NCBI GenBank assembly: GCA_030268105.1
Contig: BSDZ01000020.1
Span: 326,001-390,000 of the forward strand
Direction of reading: 5' to 3'
DNA length: 64,000 nucleotides
Source of the DNA: Volvox africanus
Taxonomy: Eukaryota; Chlorophyta; Chlorophyceae; Chlamydomonadales; Volvocaceae
Shown here: one piece after another, positions 1 to 13,749 of the stretch
How the letters are laid out: every line of letters begins with the position of its first letter
How positions within the stretch are numbered: position 1 is the first letter of the stretch
The notes under the pieces: model-generated
Databases searched by the model: none
What the model was told of the DNA's origin: nothing
Seen by the model: the letters and a program-made list of their open reading frames with translations, nothing else
Position numbers and translations under genes: made by a program

Positions 1-2
1 TG

Positions 3-3000
3 TCCCATGTAAGGGATTCTGATGAAGACTGGGAGGCGGGCATGGAGGATGCCGGTGGAGTAGAGGCGGCGACGGATGCACTGGAGGAGCTGCAGCGCAT
101 TGCGGCGGCGGCGGCAATAGCACAGCAGCAGGGATCACAACTGGACATCTCCGAACTGAGGTATGAGCTGTAGATGTCGTTACACCAACGCATCCAAAGT
201 ATGCACCCTATTGAACGATTAGGAGGGTAAGCAGGGCACAGCACCAACACTTTCTGGTTGTGGGACGTTGGCCCAGGCGCTTGAGTATTGATGCATGCAT
301 CATCGCAGTTACGTAGGTACGTATTTGTTGTAGGTACGTATTTAGGCTTCTCCAAAAAAGGCGAAACAACCCCACGTCATTCCTATGCTCCCTGTCTCGG
401 CAGGGCATCCGGACGTGCGACATCGGTGTCCAATGGCAAGCAGGGCACAGGACGCATGGCCTCCGCCAGCGGCGGTGGCGGCCGCGTCATCCGTCCGGCG
501 TCTGGCTCCGCTCGTCTGGGAGTCGGCAGCAGCGCTGCCGGCGGTGGGACTGGCCCTGCAGCTGGCGGAGGCGGCTCTAATACGGCAGCAGCAGCCGGAC
601 ATGCAGGCAAGACTAGTGGTTCCCAGCCCCAGGTAAGAAATGCGTTACTAGTCTTTTCAGCTGCTGTGCATGGCATAGATGCGACTTCTGAAGGTATAAC
701 TCCATTTTAAGTCCTGAACATGCTTTACAACCCCTGCAGGTGATGGAGGTCGACAGTCTGCGCGGGGTCGTAGTGGCGGGCAGCCAACGGCCCATGGCCG
801 GCAGCAGGATGGCAAAACACGTCGCCCGGCTTGACCCTGTCCGGCCTGCGCACATGTAAGTGAGGGCGTGGCCATGGCCGTGGTCCACTCCACCCGTGGT
901 GTACTCAACTGGGCCCCAGTGCCATACTTCACAAGTCCATCCCCCGATGGACCAAACCTGACGCTGCAAATTTCATTTGGCTGCTGATACCTAGGCTGAC
1001 AACAGACTTGTGCAATGTTGAAAAATGTGAAAGGAGCGGCAAATTTGTCGTTGTTTATGTAACTATGTATGCATGCATTTTACGAATGCATCACGCGTTA
1101 GGGAGGCTATCATTTCACGCTTCAGCGCTCCTTATCAAAACCAGGAACACGACTTGTTTCGTATCGCAGGATGCCCGCCATAATTGCCCGACCCATTATT
1201 CAAGTCGCTCCAGATCCGCCACCCGAGCGGCTGGCGGCGTTACGGGAGGAACACCGTCGGAAGCAGCGTTGCGGCGGGGCGGCCGCCAACCTCGCGGATC
1301 TCTTCGATAAAGAGGCAGCCGCACCGTCGCCTGCTGCGGCCGCGATAGCAGCACTTCCGGCTGGGGGAAAGAAGGACCGGAAAGGCGCAGCAGCAGCAGT
1401 GCCACCGGCGCTGCCATTTTCTATGCACGCCTCGCCGGACCGGAGAGCTGGCAGGGCCGCTGCCGCGCCCATCCTCGGCGGCGACGGCACTGCGAACCGA
1501 GTCGTCGGGAGTCCTGGCGGCGCTGCCGCGTGTTCGGAGTCTTCGACGGAGGTTGGGCCGACGCCGATGGACGATGGTGGAGGGCGCCACCGGTCACGGT
1601 TGCCGGGGCTGGACGGAGGCGCCGCTGGCGGCGACGTTGGTGGCCGCGCCACGTTTGGCCTTGCCCGGGGGCTCTTCACAGATATGGAGTCAGGCGAAGG
1701 TTAGAATTAAACGTTATTTGGCACGTGTCCTGGTTCGCCTTAAATAGCCCTGGAAAAGGAGGGCCATTCCTCTAGGTGTTCTTTGGTTGCCAGGTGGCCT
1801 TTTACTGTTCATCGATCTCTTCACCTGTGTTCCGTTATGCGATTCTCTTCCGGCTTTCGCTCGTCCTGATCTTCCGGTTTCGCCGCCATGCAGCTCCCAC
1901 CGTCAAGTTTAACCCGGGAGGGGAGGGCGTTTTCAGCCAGGTCGCCACTTTCCAGGTAAGCTCTGGTTGGATGTGTCATGAACGGCGAATACCAGGAAGA
2001 AGTGAGGATGTAGAGGCCGGGAGCAGGTGGTAAGGAGGGCTGAGGAGGACAAGGGAGCCGATCGAAACCCATACACATTGTCAAACTCCCGGAGGTGGCC
2101 TCTGCAATTCAATGCCGCATATGCCTTTCCCATTGCAGATTGTGAGCAAGCCACGTGAGGCGGCGCAACAGCAGCAGAAGGATGTTCGAAGGGAGGTTAC
2201 AGCCGTACTCAATTCCAACCTGGCACCACCACCAGCGGCGGCGGCGGCAGGCGTTGCGCAAGCACCGCACCCAGCTGCCGCAGCACCTGCGGCTATGTTC
2301 ACCCTTGGCGCTGCGGAAGAGGTTCCGGCGATCGGCATTGAGTGTATGATTAACGAGCGGGCATCTTGTCCAGCATATGGCTCGATACCAGACGGATCCG
2401 ATCCACCTCGCCTTGACGTTGCCGCTGATGGCGCCGACGGTGCCGGGAGAGGCGTACTGTGCCCACCTGGCGGCGAGGCCGATCCGCTTAGCGAGCTGAA
2501 TTGTGACGGCACCGTTGCTAGTGGCGACGCCGTATATGATACGGACGGCGGCGAGCTAGCCTGCGATGATGAGGAGCGGGAGTGCGTGCCGTCAGGGTGC
2601 CGATTGCAAGGGGAGTCGCACTCGGCGGATAGCTTGCCATGCCGGCGGCAGCACGGTGACGGAAGCGATAGTGATAGTGACGGCGACGGAGACGACGATG
2701 GGAAAACATCACTGGGGGGTAGTAAACGGGCTCCGCGGGAGCCTGTGCCAGATGCATGCTCACCCTGTGGGTTCAGCGCCGCCGTAGCCCGTCGTGCAGC
2801 CGCCGCCGCCGCAACATCTCGGCTCGCGGGGGGTAACAGCCGCATCCCAGTACGCGTACCTGGTCCCGGTCTTGTGCCGCCCCGCTCCCGAAAAGCGCTG
2901 CCAGCAGCGGCGGCAGCGGCTGCCACCACCGCAGCAGCAGCGGCAGGCGCGGCTCCGAAACGAAACAGCTTTCGTCCAGCTGTAGCGAAACCGCCGTTAC

Positions 3001-6000
3001 CACGCTTACCAGAGGCGGACAAGGCACAGCGGGCTGTTCCTTTGGCCGCCTGCCGCAACGCACCCAGCCTTCAATCTCCACCAGCGCTGCAGCAGACAAT
3101 CGCAGACGGTGGGGGATCCCTCAGCTTGCTGTTCCCAAGGCAAGCTGCGGAAGAACGCCCTGTCATTGATAGCGACCATGCGCAGCAGCTACAGCCACAG
3201 CAGGCTGAAGTCCTAGCCGATCAGCGCCGTCTCGAAGATGGACAGGGGCCTGCCGCAGAGGACACGATGTACATCGATAGGGCGGCGCCAACCTCTGTCC
3301 TGTTGTCACCATTGCCGCAGCAGGCGCCGCGAGCTGCCGATCAAGTTGGGACGTTAGCTGCTGACGCAACTGCTACGGCTGCTGCAGGCGCCATCGTGAC
3401 CCTCCTCGCACATGACTCACCCGTAAAAGCCGGCAGTCAAGACGTCGACGTCACCACAGAGATATGTTCTTCAACTGGTAAGCTCATGAAGCCGATAGAG
3501 GCCTCACTGGTGTGCGGGTTGCCTCCAGAGGTGGCCGATGATCTTGAGCGAGCTGATGCGGAGCAGGCGGGCACTCCTTTCGCGAAAGGCAAAGTTTTAG
3601 GCCGCACTCCGCGCGGCCTGACGCCGTATCCCGGCAAGACTGGCGCCAAAATCCTCCTATCCCTGATGGTGACCCCGGCGGCTGCGCATGACGAGGCGGC
3701 GGCTGCGTGGCGGCAGCAGGATCACGATGCTGGTTCTCATGACCTGCAACCCGCACAAACATTGTTGCAGCCGCAACAAGAGCAACAGCAACAAGAGCAA
3801 CAACAACAAGAGCAACAACAACAAGAGCAACGGCAACAAGAGCAACAGCAACATGAGCTACAGCAACAAGAGCAACAGCAGCAAGAGCAACAGCAGCAAG
3901 AGCAACAGCATGAGCCAAAGCACCAGCACCAGCAGCACCAGGAAGTCTCGGAACTCACATTTCCCGTTGATCTGGCCCCGGGGATAGGTCTGGGGTCTCG
4001 CGCCCGGAACAGGCAGGCGGGACGCAGGCGGGCCCAGAGACTGGAGGAGCCGCCAGGACAGCTTTGGGCTCCCGCGGCTACAGAACACCCTGGACTAAGT
4101 GAAACTGAAGTGGCGCAGCACCCAGATTTGGCTGCGGCAGCAGCGCCGGTGGCGCTGGTGCAGGGGGTAGGGGGCGAGCAGCACCACGGCGGCCCCACAA
4201 CGGCCGTCACAGATGAAGCGGCTGAAGTGAAGCGAACAGAAGGATGCGGAGACGCCGACGCCAACGCCAACGCGTGCGATGACTCCGCAGCTTTGGCTCC
4301 AGCCGATGTTGCGGGCGATCGTGTTTCCGGGCCAATAGGACAGGCACCTGGCGTGCTTTGGTCGCCGTCTCAACCACCTTGTGCGAAGGCTGAGGGCGGA
4401 GGTGCCAGTGCACCGGCGGTAGAGGACGCGCCAAGTATTTTGACGGCGGCGGCAGTCTCACAGGAAGCGGAGGCGCTGGGCAACCCTACAGGGCCGTCCG
4501 ACGCAATCATGGATGATGCGGCATTAGCAGAGTTATTAGCTGGGGGTACCATGTACGATATAGTTAAGCTCCGAGGACGTCAGAGCCAGATCGGGACAGC
4601 GCGCACGATCGGGGACAAGCCAACACCGCCGCCATCGCAGACTGGCAGCAAGGGCGGCGCTCCGTCGGTAGGCGGCAGGTGCGGCAGCGTACCGGCGTCT
4701 GCTACCAAAAGCGGGGTATCTAGAGCTATAGGAATGAACGACCGCGATAATAAAGTTTTGAAGCAGCAGATGGCATCGGCGTCAGGCGGCACCAGCATCC
4801 GGGCTGGGAGGTCGCAGGTCTCCGCTACTGCCGTGGCCGCGGTCATGCCTATCGCTACAACTCCCATGAGGGCCACAACACCCATCGGCGCAAGGGCAAC
4901 CTTCACGGTAGCGAAGATGTCACAAGGGCGTCAGACGCGAGGGCGACCTGCCGCCACTGCCGGCACACCTCGCCGTCTGCGCATTGACGCTTCCGTCAGC
5001 CGGTTACCCCCCGTGAGCCACCAGAAGTGCCAGCCGCAACACCGGCTTCCATCCGCACAGGAACAGCGGAGGAAGCGGCGGGCGGATGAAGGCGCGGCTG
5101 AGCATGACGGCGCAGAAACTTCGGTAGACATGGGCATCGACACGGGACTTGCGCCCAACAGCACGGCCGTCATGGCTTCCGCTACCGCCGACGACGCCGA
5201 CGAACACCCGCCAGGGGATTCTCAGCAGCCACTTAGCAAGCGCCGCCGCAGAGCTGATGTTCAGCCTCCGCACGGGCCAGGTTTACCCGAGCTGGGCGAT
5301 GAAACCGACGGAACCTGCACAGTCGTTGAGCAAATAGCAGAAGGCCGTGTTGCCGCCGCTGGGCCGCTGGTTGCCGTGGAGGGTACGGACGGTGAGATGC
5401 GGAGAGAGGAGGAAAAAGCGGAAGGAGGCGCGATGGCGGACGAGGTCATGGATGGGGCTGACTTGCAGCAAGAGGCAGAGGCGGACGTTCAACACACTGA
5501 CGAAGCTTCTGCTTTCGTTGCATCCCAGCCTGCAAGCGCTGACGGTGGAGTCGGTGAGGAGGCTGTTCCCAACGAGGAGGTGGAGCAGCTGCCTGGCAGC
5601 CCCCTGGCGCATTCGCCGGGTCAAACCCACTTGAGCTTGGACAATAGACTGGCGCAGCAGCACCAGGGGCAGCAGCAACCCCTGACCACGACGATCGACA
5701 AGAAGGACAACGATGCTGGTGGTGACGTTGGATGTGGGTCGCTCGACACAGGCGATGGAGATCTGCAAGCGGAAGGGAAGGCGGAGGGGGCCGGGGGAAA
5801 TGCCACCAGGGCTTGCGGAGGCAGGGAAGGTGGAAGAACTAACACCAAAAGTCGTAGGCGCCAGCCACATGAAGACACAGCAGCAGCAGTGGCGGTGGAA
5901 ACCAAGACCACATGCAGCGGCGTTGTAGCGGCTGAAGAACACGCAGATGATCCGGATGAGGAGCAGCAACCAGTGGCAGCAATGGAGGGTGGAGATGACG

Positions 6001-6344
6001 ACCCGCCGTCATCGCAGACAGCCCAGTTGCGCCGCAGCGGCCGGTTGCGGCAAGGGAAAAGCACAGAAGCGGCCCTAGGAGCAACCACGCGGTCTTACGG
6101 TCGGCCCGTTGCCCAATGTGTCGGTGGTGCGTCGCTGGCGGCGGGTGCGCCCGTATCTAGCGTCAGTACACGGGGTGCCGCGAGGCGGCTGGCTCTGTCA
6201 GCCACGGCGGAGGTGGCGGGGGATACCACACCTTGTACCAAACGACCCGCACAGCGCGCTGTAGCGACGAGGAGGAACGCAGAAGAGGATGGTGACGTCG
6301 GGCCACCGGGAGGAAGTAGGCCAGCGAAACGGATGCGGCGATGA
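3..6344 (+). CDS. Large low-complexity, probably nuclear protein (5' end outside window)
   Basis: Six exons keep one frame through five introns: 3-160, 404-632, 740-855, 1170-1699, 1894-1955 and 2139-6344 (TGA stop). Each junction has GT...AG and matching phase, and together they give about 1,766 residues in the window; the start lies further left. I recognise no catalytic domain. Visible features are Ala/Gly-rich linkers, a Gln/Glu tract of repeating QQQQE units (about 3765-3950), acidic and Ser/Asp patches, scattered Arg/Lys clusters and a basic C-terminus ending AKRMRR. The KRRRR and AKRMRR clusters look like nuclear localisation signals. The short segment encoded around 1894-2160 (PTVKFNPGG, then VSKPRE) is the least repetitive part. 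A chromatin or spindle role is only a guess. Exon 4's donor (GTTAGA) is the weakest splice site. Function unknown. Confidence 0.75.
3765..3950 (+). repeat. CAA/CAG-rich tract encoding QQQQE repeats
   Basis: Imperfect 15-bp units of the type caacaacaagagcaa run in frame inside the last exon of the large 5' gene. They encode a Gln/Glu tract that ends in a His/Gln-rich tail. Interruptions (CGG, CAT, CTA codons) show it is an old, imperfect array. It is likely length-polymorphic between strains. Confidence 0.9.
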
Positions 6345-9190
6345 TGTATTGCGCTTGCAGAAAGAGAAGAGAAAGAAAGTTGGGAGGGCGCGGGTGGAGC
6401 GCTGGACGCGATGGCTATTTAGGTAACGGGGAATGTGGTCCACGTCCTTGCGTAGGGTTTCATGCATGCCGTTTTGAGGCTGAAAAGGCATGATTGACTT
6501 GGGCCAGACGTGCCCGGGATGGGGAGCAGTTGGTTCACGGTATCATTCGGTCGGCAGTTTAAGTCAGTAAGCGGCGCTGCTGTCATCTCTAGGCTCTTGG
6601 GCGGCGATAAACGCAAGCATCCGACGAACAGTGCTCAGGAGAACGTCCTCTCCTGATTTCCGGAGGGGACGCTATAGCCGGAACTGATTTCGTGCAGGGT
6701 TCCCCGCCCCGTCCCCGAGAGATGGCCGGCCCGCTGCAAAGCTCCCCAAAAGGTGCCAGAGGGGAGAGGAGGATGCTGAACATCACCCGAGTTGCGAGGG
6801 GAGGAAGTGTGGATGCGAAGTGAAAGCAAGCCTGACAGGTAAAAAGGACAGATGCATATGGTATACGGTCAGTAAAGCTCAAGGGGAGTTCGTGTGCGTG
6901 CATGCGTTCAGACCGTCAGCTGTGATTGGCATATACCTACCAGGCTACGCAAGCGCTGCATTTGGCACTTTGATGATCCCGTTCGCTCATTATAATGGTA
7001 AGAACTTCGGAAGTCGTCTTCGTGGCATGCCTAATAATGTTGCGTCATCATTACAGTTGTTGGGTCCTTCTTGCATACCATGGCAGCAAAATCAAGCAAT
7101 CCAAAAACAGAGCGGGGTTTGGATGACATGTTCCGATGAGACATGCCTTGAACGTGGGCTGCGCGTGCGGGACAGGTGTCTCCTCCAGCAAGCTGGAGCG
7201 GCGTCGTGTGTTCTAATTAGGTGTTTTGTACGCATAAGGCAGGCATGGCAGCTGAAGTCATTACCCAACAAATACATGGCATTCCTAATAAGCCTCTTTC
7301 TCTGTCTCTCTCTCTCTCATGTGTGTGTGTTTTCCTGGTAAACGCCTACCGACGGGGACAAGTCGGTGAAATCATTTGCGTCCTTCGGTGGTATAGGGGC
7401 TCGAGTAGCTGCGCACTCTAGGGACGAGGCGGTAGTCCGGGGCATGTTGGCGTCGGTAGAAGAGGGAGACGTCGATGAAGTTGGGAATGCGACTACGAAT
7501 TGTTCCTCCATTTCCATTGAACAATATAGCTTAAGCCGCGAATAAAGCTTCTATATTGTTACTGTTGCAAGCCGTTCACGAAATTTTGTAGTACTAATGA
7601 GTGCTAACCGCATCGGAGCGGTCGGAAACCGACGCAGTGACTACATAACCACGCAAGATTGAGGAGAACTTCCAAAGGTAATTGGGTGTTTGAAGGGATC
7701 TTTCGAAAGGAGCTTAGGGAATCTGAGATGTTCGTCAGGTTAGTCCGTCAAGTCACAGTCCCCTCGACGCTGCGAGGCAAAGCAGTATGTCGTCGCACGT
7801 TTCCTCTTCAGGCAAGCAGCAGCAGGTGTAGCTCAGTTTAACCTTTACCTGAGAATGCATCCAAAAGACTCCTCTGAAGGGTCCGAGGTTTCACAATCGA
7901 GTACAGGTATGTTTCGCGAAATGACGCCGTTAAAGTTCCCTTCCATCGTATCATTCCGTATGTGTGTGATACGGTCATTCTTTTATAATAAAACTTTATA
8001 AAGCGGTTCCAAGGAGCTCCCCGGTTTGCATTGCCAATTTCACTGTGGAGTCCCTCAACATAACGCCTAACTTTCACTCCATACGGACTGCGTTGCCGAG
8101 GTAGTAACCGTAATCGAGTCTGCCGTGCTAGTCATCTCAGTACGTCATAGGTAGGACCAGGTAGGGTAATCCCCGTTTGGGAGTGAAGCTTGGCGCATCC
8201 CAGCATGCATCCCTGTACATGCCCACAATGCGCATTACTCAGGTTACAGAAAACAGTGAGCGCGCTTGCGCCGGTCGATTCCCAGACGGTCCCAGGTTGT
8301 GCGTTCAGTCTCAGGAGATGACGCTGAAATGCGAGACATGAGCAGACAGGAAGCAGGGACTGCATTCTGAAAACGCCCATCATCAACTAATTCGTTTACT
8401 GCACTTTCGCCAAACCTCGGTCAGTACGGCTTGCGTCCACAGGTCTCTTCGACATGTGCCTGCCATATCTACGTTGTGACGCAAGTCATTCGGTCATTCG
8501 GTCAGGAATGCAGCCCCTTTTCATGACTGAACATATAAAATTTATAAAGCGCCATCAAGCACTCCATCAAGCCATACACGCAGCTGGAATGCAGATCTGG
8601 AAAATCTCAATAATACCCAGACACACCCTCAGAAACCGTTGAAACTGAAATCGCACTGACGGGCTAATCATATCAACGGCCTAACGGAAAAGCACTGGGA
8701 GCACTGGCCTTTGCAACCAGGGCTTCAGGAACGCCAAGCTGATGACGGCCTTAGCGCTGTACTTTCCCCAGTCCTATTGTAAATGATATGTGGACCGAAT
8801 AGAAGTTCCAACAGGACTTCCGAATAGTTTAGATTCCCGTCTGCTCAGGTCCATTTACCTTGCCTTCGGGATCCCTACATGCCGAATACGTCCCGCACAG
8901 AACGACTGCTAGCACTAGCCTTAGATTCTCCTGGTAGTCAGGATCCTATGTAAGGGTGCGCCAACAGGTTGCATGGCCTCGGGGCGAAGCAACTCGAGCC
9001 CACCTACGTATCGGTTTATTTGTTCATGCCGGTCGTCTGGAGCCTTTCAGTTCTTTCCCCTTCTTGCGCGCCACACTGCCCACCCCACAGACACATAAGA
9101 ACACCTAAAACAAAATATGGGCCTCTTGGAGAGTGGTATGCAGCACGAGCCACATCTCTGAGCTCCGACGCAAGTGGTCAGGAAAGCGTT
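6345..9190. other. Convergent 3' spacer without recognisable gene
   Basis: This lies between the stops of two genes that point at each other. It contains a short (tc)n/(tg)n stretch near 7300-7330 and several unrelated short open frames, including one of 173 codons at 6820-7341. None shows a family motif, paired splice sites or the codon bias of the flanking exons. I see no tRNA or repeat copy here. It presumably holds both 3' UTRs. Confidence 0.6.
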
Positions 9191-12100
9191 TCAGTAATCA
9201 TCATCATCCGCCTCAAAATCGCTGTCGTCAGTATCCTCCTCTATGTCTTCCTCCTCAGTCGCGCTCGGGCCCCCTGCAAAATGCGATGAAGACATTCGTA
9301 AGTAGCCGCTGACAAGTCCCTCACTAGGTGCTGAAGATCCTGCAACGTGCCTTTCCACAACGCACAGAAACTAACGCATGTCAACAGAAATCGTCTCGAA
9401 CACATCTGCGTTTTTCCTGCTGATATTTTTTTCTGCTTTAAAGCCATTTCCTGCCTTTGTTGCAAGCCCAGTATTGCCCTGACGTCGCTGCAATTTTAGG
9501 CTGTTATGTGTGCACATCCATTTAGGCTGTGACTACCGGATGACTTCCAGCATTCACACGCTCACCTAAGAACCCATATAACACCCGGACTGCATACCTT
9601 CCATACCTTCCTCCTCCTCCTCCTCCACCTCATCGTCTTCGTCAATCACGCGCCGTGCTTTGGCGTTAGTTGTCACTGTCTTCTTTGCTGCCCCGGGTGC
9701 CTCCTCCACCTCGGAGTCCTCCAAGCCATCTTCCGCAGATTCGGAAACGTCGCTCCCGTCTTGATGCGGCCCACCCTTCTCGTCCGCCCTTACATCGGCC
9801 TTGGCGCCCCCACGCCCCTTTCCCAACCCACGGGTCACATCCACGAGCTCCTCTGAGAGCTCGGCCTGATCGTCGCCGCCATCGTCCGAATGTTCACTGG
9901 CGCCGTCGACTTCATTCCTTCCCTTAGACCGCTTCTGAAGGGCACTCGCCTTGTGTTTCCCCTTCTCCTGATTGGCTGCAGCAGTGGCCTTCCCTCCCCG
10001 TGCGGAGACGTGAGCGCCCTCCTCCTCCCCTTTATCCTCTTCAGCTTCACGATCACTCCCACTTTGGGAGTTCGCCTGTTCTTCTTCTTCCTCTTCCTCG
10101 TCGTCTTCATCATCCTCGTCGTTGCGTCTGGCTTTGCTCTTTGAGGCCTTATGAGCGGTCGGCCGTTTTTTCCTGGCGGGTTGGTCGTTCTCCTCCTCCT
10201 CCTCCTCCTCCTCATCTTCATCTTCGGAATCTACCTTCTGCTGCTTGAACATTTGACTGTGGAGGTGTTGGGAACAGACGGGACGGGAAACCTCAGCCGA
10301 ACAAACTTAGATCTTGGGAGGTGTGTCCCGTTCTTTTTGGCCGCACAACTTTGTGCGCCCGACGTTCAACAACTTAACAATAATAAAAAATTTAAGTTAA
10401 GTAAACAGAAAAACGAGTAAACGGGTCATCCGTTGTTGCAAGTCCATACATGCAATCGCAATTGCAGTAAAGCACCCACCGGAAGTTGATAGAGGAGGCT
10501 GCGGCGCGACGCGGCCTGCCGCTGTCAACCGAGATGATGTTGGAGGTATCAATTCCCTCCAAATCCCGACTTTTGTCCAAATGCCGCTTTACTTGCTGTG
10601 CGGCGATGCGGACAAGTTAGGGGGGAATAGGACAGGGTATATGGTGAGAACACACCCGCGGAGAGACTCCCTCACGAAATGCGGGGCGGGGACGAAAGAA
10701 GAGATCGTGATAAGGAAATGGAGCTGTGCGGGTGATGGAGGACTTTGGTAAGGTGTTAGTGGGCGCGCTGGGTGGGTCGGCAAGCAGGCAGGCTCCGGAA
10801 ACTGGGCGTCGAGTCGGCCCTCCCCTTCAGCCGACCCACTTACCGCAATCTCTTTATCGCGGCTGTGGGCATTAAGGCCGTGCCGCGCCAGCAATTCGGA
10901 TAGAGCGTTTTCTAGCTCCGAAACCGTCTTGTTACGAATGTACAAAGAGGGGCCAATCCTATCGCCATCGCATCAAACGTATAGAATTACGAGAAGATAA
11001 GGGGTAAGGCAGATGGGTCGATAGAAGCAGCCAGAAGAGACAAGAGGTAAGTGAGCCCCTGTGATGCCCCTTAGACGGGGTCGCCATGATGCTGAGGGAC
11101 AGATGCTGGACGAACAGCACACGAGGCCCACCTATACGGCTGGAAAATAATACGGCATGTCTGTCCGGGGATTCGGATGAGTGGTACGGTCTAATGGATA
11201 ATGTGGGGAGGAGCTGTTCCCAACAGCGCCATCAATATCCGTGAATACGCTCCACATCAACTCTTTTTGCTTACTGCAAAAGCAGGATTCGTAAATGACA
11301 TGTAGAGGTTTTTGCATAAATCCCGTGACGTTTCAATAATGATCAAGGGAGACTGGTGTTAGCTTCGCTTACTTAATGGTGGCCCTCTTGCACACGTCCT
11401 TCATCATCTCGATAGCGCGGCTGGACAACGCCTTGCTCTTTGCCACCCCTCCACCCTCGCCCGCTACAGGACCTGCACCCGAGGGAAAATGGCGCCTGCT
11501 GAATATGTACGGGTCCAAATGTGCATGAAGTTGTCAGAAGTAAGAAAGAAGTAATTTAACATTGCGAGACAGAGCCGGGCTGGGCACTTTCCTTTTGAGC
11601 AGCGCCATCATTATACATGACGCAGCTTGCGGGGTTGAGAAAATGAAAAAATGGACAGAATACCATGGAACTAGTCGGTACCCCTTGAGTCACCCTAAGC
11701 ACAGTAGGGATGCGAAACTAGTAGGCCATAATGTGGTCTTAGGACCTCGTCCGCCAGCCTTCCGGCTCTCCGTTAACCCGCCGCACCTGAGGATCCTCGA
11801 GCGGTCTTTTTCGCGCGCTTCTTCTGCCTCTTGCCCGCCTCCTCTTCATCCCTTTCCCGGCTGCTATCGCTATCCGAACTCCCAGCCCCAGAATCAGAGA
11901 GTGCTGTTCGCTTCTTGCCGCTGCGCCTCTGAACCTTTTCCACGTCCCGGCCTCTGCCCTTAGCGCGGCCGACCCCGGGAGCCGCGCCGTCTGATGGCCC
12001 ATCTGGGTCGGCCTGCATTGCCTTGCCTCCGCCCTTAGCAGCCTTTTCGTCACGGTCGCAACTGTCACTGGCACCTCTCGGCTTCTGGTTTTCCTTATGC

Positions 12101-12843
12101 GACCTAGTGCTTCCACCCGGAACAGCAGCAGCAGCTGTCGCAGCGCCTTTGGTGGATGGGGCTTTTGTAGTGGCTGCCGCAGCCGCGGTGTCAGGCTCTA
12201 GCGCCAGTGCCTAAGCGGGGTCAGGAGGAAAGCAGCAGGTTTGTCGCAGAGTGCTTTGTTTGCTGTAAGACGGAATGCTGAGTCGCCGTGAAATCCGTAG
12301 GCGTGAATCTAAGGGAATTTCAGGTACAGTCGCTTGAGGTGATGGTGCGATTGGTTTTGCGGGGGATGAGGCTTGCGTGCTCCAGATGTGTGAGGACTCA
12401 ACAAGGCACGCAGGAAGGAAAATTAATTCAAGCCCCAAACCTTGAACTTAGCCGCATTGTTTCCACATGGATGTGGGAAGTAGCTGTGTTTTTAGGGTGC
12501 ATGCCATTTTAACACTTCGCAAGCCGGTTGACCCCACCTCCTTCACAAACGCACAGATCGCCTTCTTCCTTGCTTCAAGGCTCCCCTCGGCGAGGCCCAT
12601 TTTCTCTTCAAGCAACTTGCGCATAATCCTCATCGTAAGCTGACTGTTTTGACCAGATGGATACCCGCAAGATGTGCCAAGGTGACGCGAACATGGGGAG
12701 GCAACTCAGGTTAAAAAGAAAGCTCTATACAAATGATACGCAATGTAGTTCTCGCACTTGTTATCGAGCAAGGTCTTCGCTTTGCCATCCAGCAGTTCTT
12801 TGGCTTCCCTCCGAAGACGATCATCGCTGATTTTATCTGCCAT
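9191..12843 (-). CDS. HIRIP3: HIRIP3-like CHZ-domain histone chaperone
   Basis: Eight exons in phase on the minus strand: 12843-12731, 12643-12538, 12210-11787, 11472-11373, 10958-10844, 10595-10480, 10256-9598 and 9273-9191 (TGA), 571 residues. The N-terminus (about residues 20-73) has a DEK_C-like helical fold, with LTMRIMRKLLEEKMGL as its core. A Lys/Ser-rich linker with KKRAKK-type NLS follows. Next come a conserved helical segment (KDVCKRATIKIGPSLYIRNK, then LARHGL) and the CHZ motif LEGIDTSNIISVDSGRPRR. The last 240 residues are strongly acidic and end EADDDDY. In animals HIRIP3 binds HIRA and core histones, and CHZ motifs bind H2A(.Z)-H2B. The acidic tail fits a chaperone. The acceptor of exon 4 could shift by 9 nt and the donor of exon 7 by 12 nt without changing frame. 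The upstream intergenic side (12844-13749) probably holds the promoter. Confidence 0.85.
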
Positions 12844-13749
12844 TCCAGTTAAGTTATCTTGTTTAAATAGCAAGATTAAGAACGATGAAGCCTGAGGCGG
12901 TTGTCAAGCCAAAGCGTCTCAGGTGTGTGCAGTGCTTTCCACAGCGTACTCCCCGTTAAAGAAATCTAGGCTCACTGTTGCAATGATGTTAAGTTACATT
13001 AAACGATCCGCGCTTGAACGCTTAGTGGTCAATGCCAAGGGCAACTGACGCCAGTTACGAATCCAAAGCGATGATGGATCCACGCAAACCAGACAGAGCG
13101 GAGCTCCCGGCCCAAAGGAGCACTGACGCACTGCGGCTCATCATCAACATTCATCTTTATTCAGATTCAGAGTGGCAGATAGGCTACAAGGAGTTAGGTT
13201 GTGAGGTAGGTTGTAATTGGCTAATGTGACACCGAATTTCCACCCGCAGCTCGTACGAGCCGGTACAACTGGAGCAGTTGACTCGATATGGCATATGTGA
13301 GACGGTGCATTGCTCTCCCTTCACCTCCCTGGAAATGCGACAGTATGTCATAGTGCCAACTACATTTGTTATGACATAATCTTGGTGCGCGCGTAATAGT
13401 TTGGTATGCACGATTATGCACCATAATATGCCTACCCATGCATGCAGCAGCCTCTTGCCGCCTTCGGTCGGTTGGTTAGATCGCACGGCTCTCCACAAGC
13501 TCTTTGACCGCTGTGTAATCTCTCCTTATCGAGCCCAAACTTGAGCCCGTGGTCACATGCAGGAGAAGGAGCACTGTCTGGATGTTTGTCCCACAAGTGC
13601 TGCATCTATCTGTCTCCATTTTTCTATCATGTCACTTCTGCACACAAATACTCAACGTATGCTCGTATGACGTGTATGATGAATGTCACGGCTGTATTAG
13701 GAGTCAGAATTGTCGTCTTAGGTAAGCAAGACTTGTTCCGCGCGTGCGG
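12844..13749. other. Spacer upstream of the histone-chaperone gene
   Basis: This is 0.9 kb between the minus-strand ATG at 12843 and the nearest exon-like ORF. It should contain the chaperone promoter, but I see no diagnostic TATA box or shared motif that I could defend. No gene is evident. Confidence 0.4.

Noticed and set aside
2081..3058. 325-codon minus-strand open frame opposite the large 5' gene
   Set aside because: Shadow of a GC-rich exon; the plus frame is open for 4.2 kb and joins upstream exons in phase.
6820..7341. 173-codon plus-strand open frame
   Set aside because: No motif, no splice partners, composition like surrounding spacer.
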